Counted from the stretch's first letter, positions 31,128 to 41,402 are shown. The stretch: DNA of 44,941 nucleotides from Pseudomonadota bacterium (GCA_003576765.1 QEVP01000019.1:1-44941); one strand, 5' to 3'. Numbers and translations are program-made. Notes: generated by a model not told the origin, from the letters alone.

Positions 31128-33410
31128 TCACCGAACGGCGGCATCGTGCTCTGCATCGGCCGGCGGCGTAGCGTCGACGCCACGCCGTCCACCGGGTGTG
31201 TCATCGTCTGTCATGGTGCGAGGAGCGCCGTCCCGACGAGCGGCGCCATACCACGGGCGGAGCGACCCGCGCGGCCGCGCCGCATCGACGGCGAAGCCGT
31301 CCTCCGTCGCCCGCAGCGCCAGCGCCCCGTCCTGCGAAAGCCGCTCCGTATCGATGACGAGCGCCCCACACGCCGGCGGCGCCTGATGCCGGGTCACGAT
31401 GACGGCGGCGCGGACGCAGTCGTCGGCAAACGCCTCGGGGTGCGATGCGAGCGCGACCAGCCTCGTCCCGCGCAGCGCCACGACGCAGCCGAGGTCGTCG
31501 CAAGAGACACCGTTCGACAGCGCGGGATCGTTCGCCGCCCGCGCATCGGCATCGGCCGCGAGCCATTCGCGCACCGTGAAGGCATCGTTGCCGGTGCGCA
31601 TCACGCGCAGGGCGCCGTCGGTGCCGCGCACGGCGACGCTTGCCCCATCCGCCGCGACGACAGCATCCGGTCGCGGCGTTGCCATGGCCCAGACAATTCC
31701 GGCGGCAAGGACGGCCAGTCCCGCCAGCCGCAGCCGCGTGCGCAGTAACCCGAGCATGAGGATGCCGACACTCATGACCATCAGCGCGCCCGCGCCGAAC
31801 GCAGGCACCCGTCCGACCGCGCCGGGCAGCGCCGCGACCCATTGCGCAATCAGCATCATCCATTCGATACCGACGCCCATCACCAGCCAGAACGGGCCGT
31901 CGAGGCCGAACGGCGCCGCGACCAGCCCGGCCAGCCCCGCCGGCATCACCAGTCCCGACACCACCGGCATCGCCGCGAGGTTGGCGATCACGCCGTAGGG
32001 CGCCAGCCGATGGAAGTGGAATGCGGCATAGGGGGTCGTCGCAAGCCCTGCGACCAGCGAGGCCGCCGCCAGCATCAGCACTTCGCGACCACCCCATAAC
32101 GCCGCCCGCGCGGCGAACGGACTGTCGGCCGCCGCAAACAGGCGCGGCATACCGAACTCGACCAGCACCACCAGCGCCAGCGTCGCGGCAAACGACATCT
32201 GGAAGCTCGGATGCACCAGCGCTTCCGGCGCGAGCAGCAGCACCGCCAGCGCCGCGATCGCCAGTGTGCGCACGGTGACGGCACGGCGATCGGCCATCAC
32301 CGCGATCAGCACCACCGCCGTCATCAGAAACGAGCGCTGGGTTGCGACCTCGGCGCCGGACAGCAGCAGATAGAATGCCGCCGCGACCAGTGCCGCGGCC
32401 GCGGCCGCCTTCTTGATCGGAAAGGTCGCGACCAGCGTCGGGCTTCCGGCAAGCAGGAGCCGCAGCACGAAGAACACCACGCCCGCCACCACCGCCATGT
32501 GGTAGCCGGAGATCGACAGGATGTGGCCGAGGCCGGAGACGAACATCGCATCGTTCACCGAAGGCGTGATGGCATCGCGCCGCCCGGTGATCAGCGCGGT
32601 GGCGATGGCGCGGGTGTCGCCGTCGAGCACCGCGCGGATGCGGCCGTCGATGGCATCGCGCATGCCCTGCATCGCCGCCGCGTAGCCGAGCCGCACACCG
32701 CCCGCCTCCGGCGGCGCCCGCACCGTGACCGTGCCGAGCACGAAACCCGACGCGCCGATGCCCTGGAAATACAGGTCGCGCGCGAAATCGTAGCCGCCGG
32801 GCCGGAGCGGGGCGAGCGGCGGCGTTAGCCGGGCCTTGACCTCGATGAAGCTGCCGACCGGCGGCGCGGTGCCCTTGCGCACGGAAAGCCGCACGCGCGT
32901 CAGCTTCGGCGCACCGCCGCGCGCCTCGAGGGCGCTGACGCGCAGCACGAAGCGGTCGGCCTTCTCGCGCACCTCGCGGGTCTCGACGAAGCCCATGAGC
33001 GAACTCGCATAGAGCGGCCGGTCCAGCACCGGATGCGCGACCAGCGCCGCCTTCACGGTGGCGGTGGCGAATCCCGCGGCCATCGCGGCGGCGAGAGCGG
33101 CGGCGGCAAAGACAGGATGGCGGCGCACGGCGAAGGCAAGCGCGGCGAGCGCGGCCGCGGTGAGCGCGGCGACCCAGCCGACCGGCTCGTGGCTGGCCGC
33201 GAAGTACAGCGCGATGCCGGCGCCGAATGCCACCGGCACCCACGGCACCAGGCGGCCCGGCCCGGCTTCGGCGCGTGCCGCCGCGCGAATCCATGCGGCG
33301 CAGGATGCGGCGATCTCGACGCGCGCACCGGCACCGGCGTCTGCCGGCACAACTCCGTCCGGCGGCCACGTTTGCGCCTTGCTGCGCGGCCATTTTACGC
33401 GCAACGCCAC
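31128..33410 (-). CDS. ComEC/Rec2-family membrane protein
   Basis: 760 residues. After a polar N-terminus come membrane helices and a DUF4131-like OB segment (about 60-240, including PLYASSLMGFVETREV and SVRKGTAPPVGSFIEVKARL). The competence core follows (LITGRRDAITPSVNDAMFVSG, LGHILSISGYHMAVVAGVVFF, VLLLAPEALVHPSFQMSFAATLALV). ComEC forms the inner-membrane channel for single-stranded DNA in natural transformation. The C-terminal region has no HxHxDH metal motif, so the metallo-beta-lactamase-like nuclease domain of Bacillus ComEC is absent or degenerate. It is divergent from gltX with 92 bases between. Whether this organism is competent cannot be told. Confidence 0.88.
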   Translation of the reverse strand: MALRVKWPRSKAQTWPPDGVVPADAGAGARVEIAASCAAWIRAAARAEAGPGRLVPWVPVAFGAGIALYFAASHEPVGWVAALTAAALAALAFAVRRHPVFAAAALAAAMAAGFATATVKAALVAHPVLDRPLYASSLMGFVETREVREKADRFVLRVSALEARGGAPKLTRVRLSVRKGTAPPVGSFIEVKARLTPPLAPLRPGGYDFARDLYFQGIGASGFVLGTVTVRAPPEAGGVRLGYAAAMQGMRDAIDGRIRAVLDGDTRAIATALITGRRDAITPSVNDAMFVSGLGHILSISGYHMAVVAGVVFFVLRLLLAGSPTLVATFPIKKAAAAAALVAAAFYLLLSGAEVATQRSFLMTAVVLIAVMADRRAVTVRTLAIAALAVLLLAPEALVHPSFQMSFAATLALVVLVEFGMPRLFAAADSPFAARAALWGGREVLMLAAASLVAGLATTPYAAFHFHRLAPYGVIANLAAMPVVSGLVMPAGLAGLVAAPFGLDGPFWLVMGVGIEWMMLIAQWVAALPGAVGRVPAFGAGALMVMSVGILMLGLLRTRLRLAGLAVLAAGIVWAMATPRPDAVVAADGASVAVRGTDGALRVMRTGNDAFTVREWLAADADARAANDPALSNGVSCDDLGCVVALRGTRLVALASHPEAFADDCVRAAVIVTRHQAPPACGALVIDTERLSQDGALALRATEDGFAVDAARPRGSLRPWYGAARRDGAPRTMTDDDTPGGRRGVDATPPADAEHDAAVR

Positions 33411-33502
33411 GATAGGCGGCTCCAGCCCGCTACCCTCTCTCCGAGAGCCATGCTACACGAGCCGCGTTTTCGCGCCACCGTCGCCCGGACCGTTCCTCAC
33501 CG

Positions 33503-34924
33503 ATGTCTCAGATCGTCACCCGCTTCGCTCCCTCGCCAACCGGATTTTTGCACATCGGCGGCGCCCGCACCGCGCTGTTCAACTGGCTCTATTCGCGCGG
33601 CCGCGGCGGCAGGATGCTGCTGCGGATCGAGGACACCGACCGCGAGCGTTCGACACAGGCCGCGATCGAGGCGATCCTCGACGGCCTCACCTGGCTCGGC
33701 CTCGATTGGGACGGCGACGTCGTCTATCAGTACACCAATGCCGCGCGCCACCGCGCGGTCGCCGAGCAGATGCTCGCCGACGGCCGCGCCTATCGCTGCT
33801 ACGCCAGCGCCGAGGAATTGGCCGAGATGCGCGAGAAGGCGCGCGCCGAGGGCCGCCCGATGCGCTACGATGGGCGCTGGCGCGACCGCGATCCCGCCGA
33901 GGCACCCGCCGGCGTCAAGCCGGTGATCCGGCTGCGCGCACCGCAGAGCGGCGAAACGGTCGTCGAGGACGAGGTGCAAGGCCGCGTCGTCTGGCAGAAC
34001 GAGAACCTCGACGACCTCGTGCTGCTGCGCTCCGACGGCAACCCGACCTACATGCTGGCCGTCGTCGTCGACGATCATGACATGGGCGTGACGCACGTCA
34101 TCCGCGGCGACGATCATCTCACCAACGCCGCGCGGCAAAAGCAGATCTACGACGCGCTCGGGTGGACCTTCCCCAGCATGTCGCACATCCCGCTGATCCA
34201 CGGCCCGGACGGCTCAAAGCTGTCGAAGCGCCACGGCGCGCTCGGCGTCGATGCCTACCGCGCCATGGGCTACCTGCCGGAAGCGCTGCGCAATTACCTC
34301 GTGCGGCTGGGCTGGAGCCATGGCGACCAGGAGGTGTTTTCCACCGACGAGATGATCGCGCTGTTCGACCTCAAGGGCATCGGCCGCTCGGCCGCGCGCT
34401 TCGATTTCGCCAAGCTGGAAAATCTCAACGGTCACTACATCCGCCACAGCGACGACGCGACGCTGGTGCGGCGGATCGAGGAGACGCTGCCGTTCATTCC
34501 GCAGGGCACAGCGATGGCCGGCAAGCTCGACGCGGACGGGCGGGCGCGGCTGCTCGCGGCCATGCCGGGGCTGAAGGAGCGCGCCAAGACGCTGATCGAG
34601 CTGATCGACAGCGCCGCCTATCTGTTCGCCGAGCGACCGCTGGCGCTGGAAGCGAAGGCGGCAGCGCTGCTCACGCCCGAGACGCGCCAGCTTCTCGGCC
34701 GGCTGCGCACGGCGCTCGCAACGGTCGAGCCATGGTCGGCGGAGGCCACCGAGAAAATGGTGCGGACTTTCGCAGACCAGAACGGCCTCAAGCTCGGCGC
34801 AGCCGCACAGCCCTTGCGCGTCGCCTTGACCGGCCGCACCACCTCGCCGGGCATCTTCGACGTGCTCGCCGTGCTCGGGCGCGAAGAATCCCTTGCGCGT
34901 CTCGGCGACCTCGCGACAGCGTGA
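33503..34924 (+). CDS. gltX: Glutamyl-tRNA synthetase
   Basis: 473 residues, class I synthetase. The HIGH-type motif is in [23 protein letters not shown] near the N-terminus, and the KMSKS-type loop is [13 protein letters not shown] near residue 240. The segment [12 protein letters not shown] is the typical glutamate-binding stretch. It charges tRNA-Glu. Alphaproteobacteria often carry two GltX forms, one charging tRNA-Gln for transamidation; which type this is cannot be settled here. It lies between comEC (divergent) and gltA, 274 bases before the latter. Confidence 0.96.
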   Translation: MSQIVTRFAPSPTGFLHIGGARTALFNWLYSRGRGGRMLLRIEDTDRERSTQAAIEAILDGLTWLGLDWDGDVVYQYTNAARHRAVAEQMLADGRAYRCYASAEELAEMREKARAEGRPMRYDGRWRDRDPAEAPAGVKPVIRLRAPQSGETVVEDEVQGRVVWQNENLDDLVLLRSDGNPTYMLAVVVDDHDMGVTHVIRGDDHLTNAARQKQIYDALGWTFPSMSHIPLIHGPDGSKLSKRHGALGVDAYRAMGYLPEALRNYLVRLGWSHGDQEVFSTDEMIALFDLKGIGRSAARFDFAKLENLNGHYIRHSDDATLVRRIEETLPFIPQGTAMAGKLDADGRARLLAAMPGLKERAKTLIELIDSAAYLFAERPLALEAKAAALLTPETRQLLGRLRTALATVEPWSAEATEKMVRTFADQNGLKLGAAAQPLRVALTGRTTSPGIFDVLAVLGREESLARLGDLATA

Positions 34925-35198
34925 ACGTCGCCTCGGCAACGACGCCGGAAGCCGCCGCCGACCCTGATCGCGAGCCCGCGCGCCGAGCGCAATTCTGCAA
35001 TCCTTCCAATGTGCAGGACGCCCGCTTCCGGTGGCCGGCAAAGGCCGTATAAAGCTGCTCGACTTGGCCCGTTTGTCTGTCTTGCGGCGCCAGACGCAAT
35101 GGTTTAACCCTCCCTCGCCGACTAGAACCTCGGGCTCGCCCCTCCCATATCCATACAGGGCCGGTCCGGTTCCGTAACGACTTCCCGGGGACCACGCC

Positions 35199-36503
35199 AT
35201 GGATGCAAAGAACACCACAAAATCTGCAACGCTGACCGTGGGCGGCAACAGTTTCGAGTTTCCGGTTCTCAGCGGCACCATCGGGCCCGAGGTCGTTGAC
35301 ATCAGCAAGCTCTATGCCCAGGCGGGCATGTTCACTTACGATCCCGGCTTCACATCGACGGGAAGCTGCCAGTCGAAGATCACTTACATCGACGGCGACC
35401 AGGGCATGCTCCTGTATCGCGGCTACCCGATCGAGCAACTCGCCGAGCAGGGCGACTTCCTCGAGACGTGCTACCTATTGCTTTACGGCGAACTGCCGAC
35501 CAAGGCGCAGAAGGAAGACTTCGACTACCGCATCACCCATCACACGATGGTGCACGAGCAGATGACGCGCTTCTTCCAGGCGTTTCGTCGCGACGCGCAC
35601 CCGATGGCGGTGATGGTGGCTTCCGTCGGCGCACTTGCCGCCTTCTATCACGACTCCACCGACGTCAACGATCCGACCCAGCGCATGATCGCCTCCATGC
35701 GCATGATCGCCAAGGTGCCGACGCTCGCGGCGATGGCCTACAAGTACTCGGTCGGCCAGCCGTTCGTCTATCCGCTCAACCACCTCGACTACGCCTCGAA
35801 CTTCCTGCGCATGTGTTTTGCGGTACCGTGCGAGGAGTACAAGGTCAGCCCGGTGCTGGCGGATGCGCTCGACAAGATTTTCATCCTGCATGCCGACCAC
35901 GAGCAGAACGCCTCGACCTCGACCGTGCGCATTGCCGGTTCCTCGGGCGCCAATCCGTTCGCCTGCATCGCCGCCGGCATTGCCTGCCTGTGGGGCCCGG
36001 CGCACGGCGGCGCCAACGAGGCCGCGCTGAAGATGCTGGCCGAGATCGGCACCGTGGACAAGATCCCCGAGTTCATCGCCAAGGTGAAGGACAAGAACTC
36101 CTCGGTGCGGCTGATGGGCTTTGGCCACCGGGTCTACAAGAACTACGACCCCCGCGCGAAGATTCTGCAGAAGACCTGCCACGCCGTGCTCAACGAGCTC
36201 GGCCACGGCGACGATCCGCTGCTCAAGGTGGCGATCGAGCTGGAGAAGATCGCGCTCAACGACGAATATTTCATCGAGCGCAAGCTCTACCCGAACGTTG
36301 ACTTCTATTCGGGCATTACACTCAAGGCGATGGGTTTCCCGACTTCGATGTTCACCGTGCTGTTCGCGGTGGCCCGCACCGTCGGCTGGATTAGCCAGTG
36401 GCGTGAGATGCTGGAAGACCCGCAGCAGAAGATCGGCCGTCCGCGCCAGCTCTACACCGGCGCGACGCAGCGCGAATACGTGCCGCTCGCGAGCCGGAAG
36501 TAA
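35199..36503 (+). CDS. gltA: Citrate synthase
   Basis: 434 residues, type II (hexameric Gram-negative) form. It begins [20 protein letters not shown] and has [20 protein letters not shown], the [21 protein letters not shown] block, [20 protein letters not shown] with a catalytic His, [29 protein letters not shown] with the second His, and the Asp-containing PNVDFYSGI. It condenses oxaloacetate and acetyl-CoA. The preceding 274 bases hold its promoter; no clear operator is visible. Palindromic element A lies 35 bases after its stop. Confidence 0.97.
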   Translation: MDAKNTTKSATLTVGGNSFEFPVLSGTIGPEVVDISKLYAQAGMFTYDPGFTSTGSCQSKITYIDGDQGMLLYRGYPIEQLAEQGDFLETCYLLLYGELPTKAQKEDFDYRITHHTMVHEQMTRFFQAFRRDAHPMAVMVASVGALAAFYHDSTDVNDPTQRMIASMRMIAKVPTLAAMAYKYSVGQPFVYPLNHLDYASNFLRMCFAVPCEEYKVSPVLADALDKIFILHADHEQNASTSTVRIAGSSGANPFACIAAGIACLWGPAHGGANEAALKMLAEIGTVDKIPEFIAKVKDKNSSVRLMGFGHRVYKNYDPRAKILQKTCHAVLNELGHGDDPLLKVAIELEKIALNDEYFIERKLYPNVDFYSGITLKAMGFPTSMFTVLFAVARTVGWISQWREMLEDPQQKIGRPRQLYTGATQREYVPLASRK

Positions 36504-36538
36504 TTTTTCGCGACCGACCACGTATATAAATCCAACTT

Positions 36539-36628
36539 CGTCATGCCCGGCTTTATGCCGGGCATCCACGTCTTAACAGCCTTTCAGCGAGAAAGACGTG
36601 GATGGCCGGGACGAGCCCGGCCATGACG
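36539..36628. repeat. Palindromic element A, copy 6
   Basis: A 90-base, well-preserved copy: CGTCATG start, left arm TGCCCGGC-TTTA-TGCCGGGCA, central stem ATCCACGTCTT with AAGACGTGGAT, right arm GGCCGGG-ACGAG-CCCGGCC, CATGACG end. It lies between the convergent ends of gltA and lpxB. Confidence 0.85.
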
Positions 36629-36649
36629 GGATGGAGGTTTCCGCGCCTG

Positions 36650-37819
36650 CTATCGCATATGCGCGACGACAATATCGGCGGCGGCTTCGCTCGGCGAGCG
36701 GTCGCCGATGGTCATGACCGCATCGATACGCGCAAACGCCTCGACCTGACGGCGGCGCTGCGACGTGTCGGCCATCACCTCGGTCAGCGCGGCCGCGAGA
36801 TTGGCGGCCGAGCAATCGTCCTGGATGAACTCCGGCACCACGTTGTCGCCGAGCACGAGGTTGGCCAGGATCACGGTGTCGGAGCGGATCACCTTGCGGA
36901 TCAGCCACGCCTCGATCGCCCCCGCCTTGTAGGCTGCGACCATCGGCACGCCGGCCAGCGCCAGCTCCAGCGTCACCGTGCCGGACTTGGCGAGCGCCGC
37001 GTGCGCGATGCGGAACGCGGCTCGTTTCTTGTCCTCGCCGACGACGATGCGCGGCGCGACCGGCCACGCCGCTGCCGCCTCCGTCACGGCGTCCACCAGA
37101 TGCGGCATGGTCGGCACGATCAGGTCGAACGCCGTGCCCTGCGCCGCGAGCCGCCCGAGCGCTTCGCCGAACACCGTCATGTGGTGGCGGATTTCGCTTG
37201 CCCGGCTGCCCGGCAGGGCCAACAGCACCGGCGGCACTGCTGCGCGCCGCGTCGCCTCGGTCGCGTCGGGCCGCAGCAGGTCGATCTGCTCCAGGAGCGG
37301 ATGACCGACATAGGTGCAGGGCGGCCCGCCGAGCCTGTCATGCGCCGCCGGCTCGAACGGCAGCAGCGCCAGCACATGATCGACAAATCCGCGCATCGCC
37401 CTGGCGCGGCCGCTCCGCCACGCCCACACCGTCGGCGACACGTAGTCGATGATCGGAATGCCGGGCGAGCGCGCCCGGATGCGCCGGCCAACGCGCAGGT
37501 TGAAGTCGGGGCTGTCGATCAGCACCACCACGGCCGGCTCCACCGCAACAGCCGCGTCGGCGGTCTCGCGGATACGGCGCAGGATCGGCGAGAGCCGGCG
37601 CACCACCGCGGCAAGGCCGACGATCGACAACTCTTCGATAGGAAACTGCGAGGCAAGGCCCTGCGCCGCCATGGCACGGCCGCCGACGCCGGCAAAGCGC
37701 AGAACGCCGCCGAAGCGGCGCTGCAACTCGGCCATCAGGGCGGCGCCGAGCCTGTCTCCGGATTCTTCCGTCGCAACGACAAACACCGTCTTGCCCAGCG
37801 CCGGCGTCGCGGCCGTCAT
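36650..37819 (-). CDS. lpxB: Lipid-A-disaccharide synthase
   Basis: 389 residues of GT19 family. Motifs: VFVVATEESGDRLGAALMAEL at the N-terminus, FAGVGGRAMAAQGLASQFP, VVVLIDSPDFNLRVGRRIR, IIDYVSPTVWAWRSGRARAM and LALLPFEPAAHDRLGGPPCTYVGHPL. It joins UDP-2,3-diacylglucosamine and lipid X to the lipid A disaccharide. Its start overlaps the lpxI stop by four bases (ATGA), indicating coupled translation. It is the last gene of the envelope cluster. Confidence 0.96.
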   Translation of the reverse strand: MTAATPALGKTVFVVATEESGDRLGAALMAELQRRFGGVLRFAGVGGRAMAAQGLASQFPIEELSIVGLAAVVRRLSPILRRIRETADAAVAVEPAVVVLIDSPDFNLRVGRRIRARSPGIPIIDYVSPTVWAWRSGRARAMRGFVDHVLALLPFEPAAHDRLGGPPCTYVGHPLLEQIDLLRPDATEATRRAAVPPVLLALPGSRASEIRHHMTVFGEALGRLAAQGTAFDLIVPTMPHLVDAVTEAAAAWPVAPRIVVGEDKKRAAFRIAHAALAKSGTVTLELALAGVPMVAAYKAGAIEAWLIRKVIRSDTVILANLVLGDNVVPEFIQDDCSAANLAAALTEVMADTSQRRRQVEAFARIDAVMTIGDRSPSEAAADIVVAHMR

Positions 37820-38670
37820 GCCGACAGCCCGACGACGAACAGGCCGGCCTTGTCGGCGGCCTCGACCATCTCCTGCGCCTCCGCCACCAGCGCGTTGCCG
37901 GCAACGATGGCAAGGCCGGCCAGCCCCGCGGCCTCAGCCTCGCGCACCGTGCGCGGCCCGACGGTCGGCAGGTCGAAGCGCAGATCCTGGCCGCGCTTGG
38001 CAGCCTTGACCAGCACGCCGCGGCCGACGTCGGCGCGCACCACCCGGTCGCGGCGCAATTGCGCCACCCGCGCCAGCATCGCGTCGGTACCCTCGATGCC
38101 CTCGACTGCGACGACGTGGCCGTCGATCACCACCACCGCCTGCCCGACATCGAACGGCGACAGTGCCGCCAGCACCGCGCGCCCGCGCACGATGTCGGCT
38201 TCGGCGCGTGCGTCGGGGCGGTGGCGGGTCATCGCGCCCTCGGGCATCAGCAACTCGGGCGCGACGTCGCGAATGCCAAGCACACGGAAACCGTGGGCCT
38301 CGAAGATGCGGCCGACGCGGCTCAGGAGGTGATCGTCGCCGCCGCGGTAGGCGCGGATCACGCTCGGCATGACGCGCAGCGTGCCGAGGTCGAGCCGCAG
38401 TTCGGAGAGCGCCGGCCGCACCAGGCTGCCGATGAATACGAGATCACGGCAGCCCTCGGCGCGCAACAGCCGCTTGGCCGCGCCGAACTGGCCGATCGAC
38501 ACCCAGTGGTGAGTAAAGCGCGACACCTGCTTTGGGTCGCAAAAGCCGCGCAGCGCGAACACCACCGGCTTGCGGCCCTGTGCAGCGAGCTGGTCGGCGA
38601 CGGTAAACGGCAGGCTGCCGCCGCCCGCGATCAGGCCGACCGGCGTACCGTCCGCCGCCGGCGCCATCAT
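37816..38670 (-). CDS. lpxI: UDP-2,3-diacylglucosamine pyrophosphatase LpxI
   Basis: 284 residues starting MMAPAADGTPVGLIAGGGSLP, the LpxI N-terminus. It also has PELLMPEGAMTRHRPD, the VVVIDGHVVAVEGIEGTDAML segment and KAAKRGQDLRFDLPTVGP near the C-terminus. LpxI hydrolyses UDP-diacylglucosamine to lipid X and replaces LpxH in alphaproteobacteria. The ATG at 38668-38670 overlaps the lpxA stop (ATGA), and its stop overlaps the lpxB start, so lpxA-lpxI-lpxB are tightly coupled. Confidence 0.95.
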   Translation of the reverse strand: MMAPAADGTPVGLIAGGGSLPFTVADQLAAQGRKPVVFALRGFCDPKQVSRFTHHWVSIGQFGAAKRLLRAEGCRDLVFIGSLVRPALSELRLDLGTLRVMPSVIRAYRGGDDHLLSRVGRIFEAHGFRVLGIRDVAPELLMPEGAMTRHRPDARAEADIVRGRAVLAALSPFDVGQAVVVIDGHVVAVEGIEGTDAMLARVAQLRRDRVVRADVGRGVLVKAAKRGQDLRFDLPTVGPRTVREAEAAGLAGLAIVAGNALVAEAQEMVEAADKAGLFVVGLSA

Positions 38671-39470
38671 GACGGCGCCGCCTTGTCCCACGGCAGGCAC
38701 AGCGAGCGATGACCGCCGCCATCGATGAAAGTCACGATCTCGGCGATGGCCGGATCTTCGCCGACGCGGGCGCGAGCCTCGGCGAGCCGCTCGGCAAACA
38801 GGCCGGGGCCGTGAAACAGCGCCTTGTAGAAGCCGTGCAGCAGCCTGATGCGGGCGCGACTGAAATTGCGCCGCTTCATGCCGACGACATTGAGCCCTTC
38901 CAGCGTTGAATAAGGCGTGGTGACGAAGCCGTAGGGGATGACGTCGCCGCGCACGCCGCAGGTGCCGCCGATCATCGCCTGGGCGCCGACGCGGGCGAAC
39001 TGGTGCAGCGCCGATAAACCGCCGATGAACACATGATCGCCGATCTCGCAATGGCCGCCGAGCGTCGCGGAGGTGGCGAAGATGACGTCGTTGCCGACCT
39101 GGCAGTCATGGCCGACATGGGAGTTGTTCATCATGTAGACGCGGTGGCCGATGCGCGTCACGCCGCCGCCGCCCTGGGTGCCGATATTGACGGTGACGCC
39201 CTCGCGCAGCGTGCAATCGTCGCCGATCTCGAGCCGCGTCGGCTCGCCGCGCCAAGCCAGCGACTGCGGCGGCGTGCCGAGCGAGACGAACGGCGAAATC
39301 GCACAACGGGCGCCGATGGTGGTGCGGCCGGCGATATGCACATGCGCCGTCAGCGTCGCGCCCGCGCCGATCACGACGTCGCGCCCGACGATGCAGTAAG
39401 GCCCGATGGTCGAGCCTTCGCCGATCACCGCACCGTCTTCGATGCGCGCGGTGGGATCGATAGCGGTCAT
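38667..39470 (-). CDS. lpxA: Acyl-ACP:UDP-N-acetylglucosamine O-acyltransferase
   Basis: 267 residues from ATG 39468-39470; an in-frame TTG four codons upstream is possible. A left-handed beta-helix of hexapeptide repeats (ARIEDGAVIGEGSTIGPYCIVG onward) carries the catalytic His residues in NNSHVGHDCQVGND, followed by LGGHCEIGD and LHQFARVGAQAMIGG. A C-terminal helical domain (GMKRRNFSRARIRLLHGFYKALF) completes the family layout. It adds the first acyl chain in lipid A synthesis. Bradyrhizobium-type lipid A often has a diaminoglucose backbone, so the true acceptor could be the 3-amino sugar; that is speculation. Palindromic element A separates it from fabZ. Confidence 0.95.
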   Translation of the reverse strand: MTAIDPTARIEDGAVIGEGSTIGPYCIVGRDVVIGAGATLTAHVHIAGRTTIGARCAISPFVSLGTPPQSLAWRGEPTRLEIGDDCTLREGVTVNIGTQGGGGVTRIGHRVYMMNNSHVGHDCQVGNDVIFATSATLGGHCEIGDHVFIGGLSALHQFARVGAQAMIGGTCGVRGDVIPYGFVTTPYSTLEGLNVVGMKRRNFSRARIRLLHGFYKALFHGPGLFAERLAEARARVGEDPAIAEIVTFIDGGGHRSLCLPWDKAAPS

Positions 39471-39541
39471 GGGTGAGTCCAAACTCGTTGGCGGGGCGAG
39501 AGCAAAAACCGGATCGGGTTACGCGCGTTGCCTTCCTCCGC

Positions 39542-39631
39542 CGTCATGCCCGCACTTGTTGCGGGCATCCACGTCTTAGCCGGGTGTCCGCGAACAAGAC
39601 GTGGATGGCCGGGACAAGCCCGGCCATGACG
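39542..39631. repeat. Palindromic element A, copy 7, inside the lpx operon
   Basis: A 90-base, well-preserved copy with the same layout as that at 36539: CGTCATG, left arm TGCCCGCA-CTTG-TTGCGGGCA, central stem ATCCACGTCTT with AAGACGTGGAT, right arm GGCCGGG-ACAAG-CCCGGCC, CATGACG. It occupies half of the 198-base gap between the fabZ stop and lpxA start, genes that are otherwise close-packed with their neighbours. Confidence 0.85.
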
Positions 39632-39668
39632 GAGCATAGATAAACTCTCGTGGCCATCAACCATCACA

Positions 39669-40124
39669 TTAATCGGTCAGCATGGCCCCGACGTCGGCCT
39701 CGGCAACCACCGTGCCGCGCACCCGCGCCTCGCCGTGAAACCACCACATGGTCTTTTTCCGGCCGATGCTGCGCATGTGATATTCGACCGTGTCGCCGGG
39801 CAGCACCGGCTTGCGGAACTTGCATTTGTCGATGGTGAGGAAATACACCGCGCGCGGCTTCTGCGTGCCCTCGACCGATTTGATGCCGATGACGCCGGCG
39901 GTCTGCGCCATGCCTTCGATCATCAACACGCCCGGATAGACCGGCCGCTCGGGGAAATGGCCGAGAAAGGCCGGCTCGCTGACGGTGACGTTCTTGATGC
40001 CGATACCGCTGTAATCCTCACGGATTTCGATCACCCGGTCGATCAGGAGAAACGGATAACGATGCGGCAGCGTTTTGAGAATCTCGGCCGTATCGACGAC
40101 CTCGACGGTGATCGGCGATTGCAT
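39669..40124 (-). CDS. fabZ: 3-hydroxyacyl-ACP dehydratase FabZ
   Basis: 151 residues from ATG 40122-40124, whose A is the last base of the lpxD stop (TGATG); a GTG one codon upstream is also in frame. The hot-dog fold signature is present: [16 protein letters not shown], then the catalytic His56 ([11 protein letters not shown]) and Glu70 ([10 protein letters not shown]). It dehydrates 3-hydroxyacyl-ACP in fatty-acid synthesis and competes with LpxA and LpxD for hydroxyacyl-ACP, which is why it lies in this cluster. Confidence 0.96.
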   Translation of the reverse strand: MQSPITVEVVDTAEILKTLPHRYPFLLIDRVIEIREDYSGIGIKNVTVSEPAFLGHFPERPVYPGVLMIEGMAQTAGVIGIKSVEGTQKPRAVYFLTIDKCKFRKPVLPGDTVEYHMRSIGRKKTMWWFHGEARVRGTVVAEADVGAMLTD

Positions 40125-41239
40125 CACTCCTGCCCCTCTTTGTCCGCGCCCCGTGTGCGCGGCTGCGCATGCACGCTGCCGCCATGGGCGAGGTTTTCAA
40201 GCACCTTGATCTCGCGCAGCCACTGCTTGGCCGGCCGCGCAAAGATGCCGCCCCAGCGCTCGCCCGGCGGGATATCGTCCTTGACGCCGCTCATCGCGGC
40301 AACCTGCGCGCCCTCGCCCACCGTGAGGTGGTTGTTGAGGCCGGACTTGGCGCCGAGCGCCACATAATCCTCCAGCGTCAGGCTGCCGGCGAGGCCGCAC
40401 TGGGCCAGCACCAGGCAGTGACGGCCGATCGAGACGTTGTGGCCGATCTGCACGAGGTTGTCGATCTTGGTGCCCTCGCCGATCACGGTGTCGCGCAGGC
40501 TGCCACGGTCGATGGTGGTGCCGGCGCCGATCTCGACGTTGTGCTGGATCAGCACCCGTCCGGTCTGCGGGATCTTGGTGTGGCCGCTCGCACCGGCGCT
40601 GTAGCCGAAACCATCCTGCCCGATATGGCAGCCCGGGTGGATCACCACGTTGTCGCCGATATAGCAGTAGATCAGCGAGGTGCCGGCGCCGATCGAGGAG
40701 TTGCGGCCGATCTTCACCCCGGCACCGATCATCGCATGCGCCCCGATCATGGTGCCGGCGCCGATCTCGACATCCGGCCCGATCGCCGCGAACGCCTCGA
40801 CGACGACGCCGTCCTCGAGCCGCGCGCTGTCGTGGATCACGGCGGTCGGCGCGATGCCGTCGTTGCCGAGGAAGGACGGCGGCCGCAAGGCGTCCTGATG
40901 CAGGTGGCGACTGAGCGCGACGAAGGCGCGGAACGGATCGCCGGCGCGCAGCACCGCGACGTGAGCCGGCACCGAGCTGATATAACGCGGGCTGACCAGA
41001 CAGGCACCGGCACGGGTGCGCTTGAGCTGGTCGGCATATTTGAGGTTGTCGAAGAAGGCGAGATGGTGGGGGCCGGCGTGGTCGAGCGAGGCCAGGCCCC
41101 GGATCGGCAGGTCGGCGCTGCTGGCGTCGGCGAGTTCCGCCCCGGCCAGCTCGGCAACCTCGGCCAACGTCATCGGGTGAGGCGCCTTGAAGAAGGCGGG
41201 CGGAGTTGCCCCGGCAACGGCTTTGGCTGGCGTCGTCAC
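40124..41239 (-). CDS. lpxD: UDP-3-O-acylglucosamine N-acyltransferase
   Basis: 371 residues. The N-terminal uridine-binding domain (about 20-115, including [23 protein letters not shown]) precedes the hexapeptide beta-helix ([22 protein letters not shown] onward). [16 protein letters not shown] and [22 protein letters not shown] are the LpxD active-site and core motifs, and [20 protein letters not shown] marks the C-terminus. It adds the second hydroxyacyl chain to the lipid A precursor. It follows bamA after a 198-base gap with a strong hairpin and is translationally linked to fabZ. Confidence 0.96.
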   Translation of the reverse strand: MTTPAKAVAGATPPAFFKAPHPMTLAEVAELAGAELADASSADLPIRGLASLDHAGPHHLAFFDNLKYADQLKRTRAGACLVSPRYISSVPAHVAVLRAGDPFRAFVALSRHLHQDALRPPSFLGNDGIAPTAVIHDSARLEDGVVVEAFAAIGPDVEIGAGTMIGAHAMIGAGVKIGRNSSIGAGTSLIYCYIGDNVVIHPGCHIGQDGFGYSAGASGHTKIPQTGRVLIQHNVEIGAGTTIDRGSLRDTVIGEGTKIDNLVQIGHNVSIGRHCLVLAQCGLAGSLTLEDYVALGAKSGLNNHLTVGEGAQVAAMSGVKDDIPPGERWGGIFARPAKQWLREIKVLENLAHGGSVHAQPRTRGADKEGQE

Positions 41240-41380
41240 ATCAATGCCTTTGCTACACGGCGGGCAGTGCCCGACGGCCCGAAGCAGCCGGCGCCGGCCA
41301 CCCGATCGTCACAGGTTCGCACCACGAAACTGCGGAAAAATCAAGCAGGCAAGCCCCGCGTGCCCCGCCTGAAAGGACCA

Positions 41381-41402
41381 TGCCCGGGGCAAGCCCCGGG
41401 CA
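41381..41402 (-). terminator. Strong hairpin between bamA and lpxD
   Basis: TGCCCGGGGC-AA-GCCCCGGGCA is a perfect 10-bp stem with a two-base loop in the gap between the bamA stop (41438) and the lpxD start (41239). No T-run follows, so it may attenuate, pause or stabilise rather than terminate. It resembles one arm of element A and may be a remnant of it. Confidence 0.45.

Noticed and set aside
31128..31560. A metallo-beta-lactamase domain at the end of ComEC
   Set aside because: The C-terminal region lacks an HxHxDH motif; only a degenerate segment remains.
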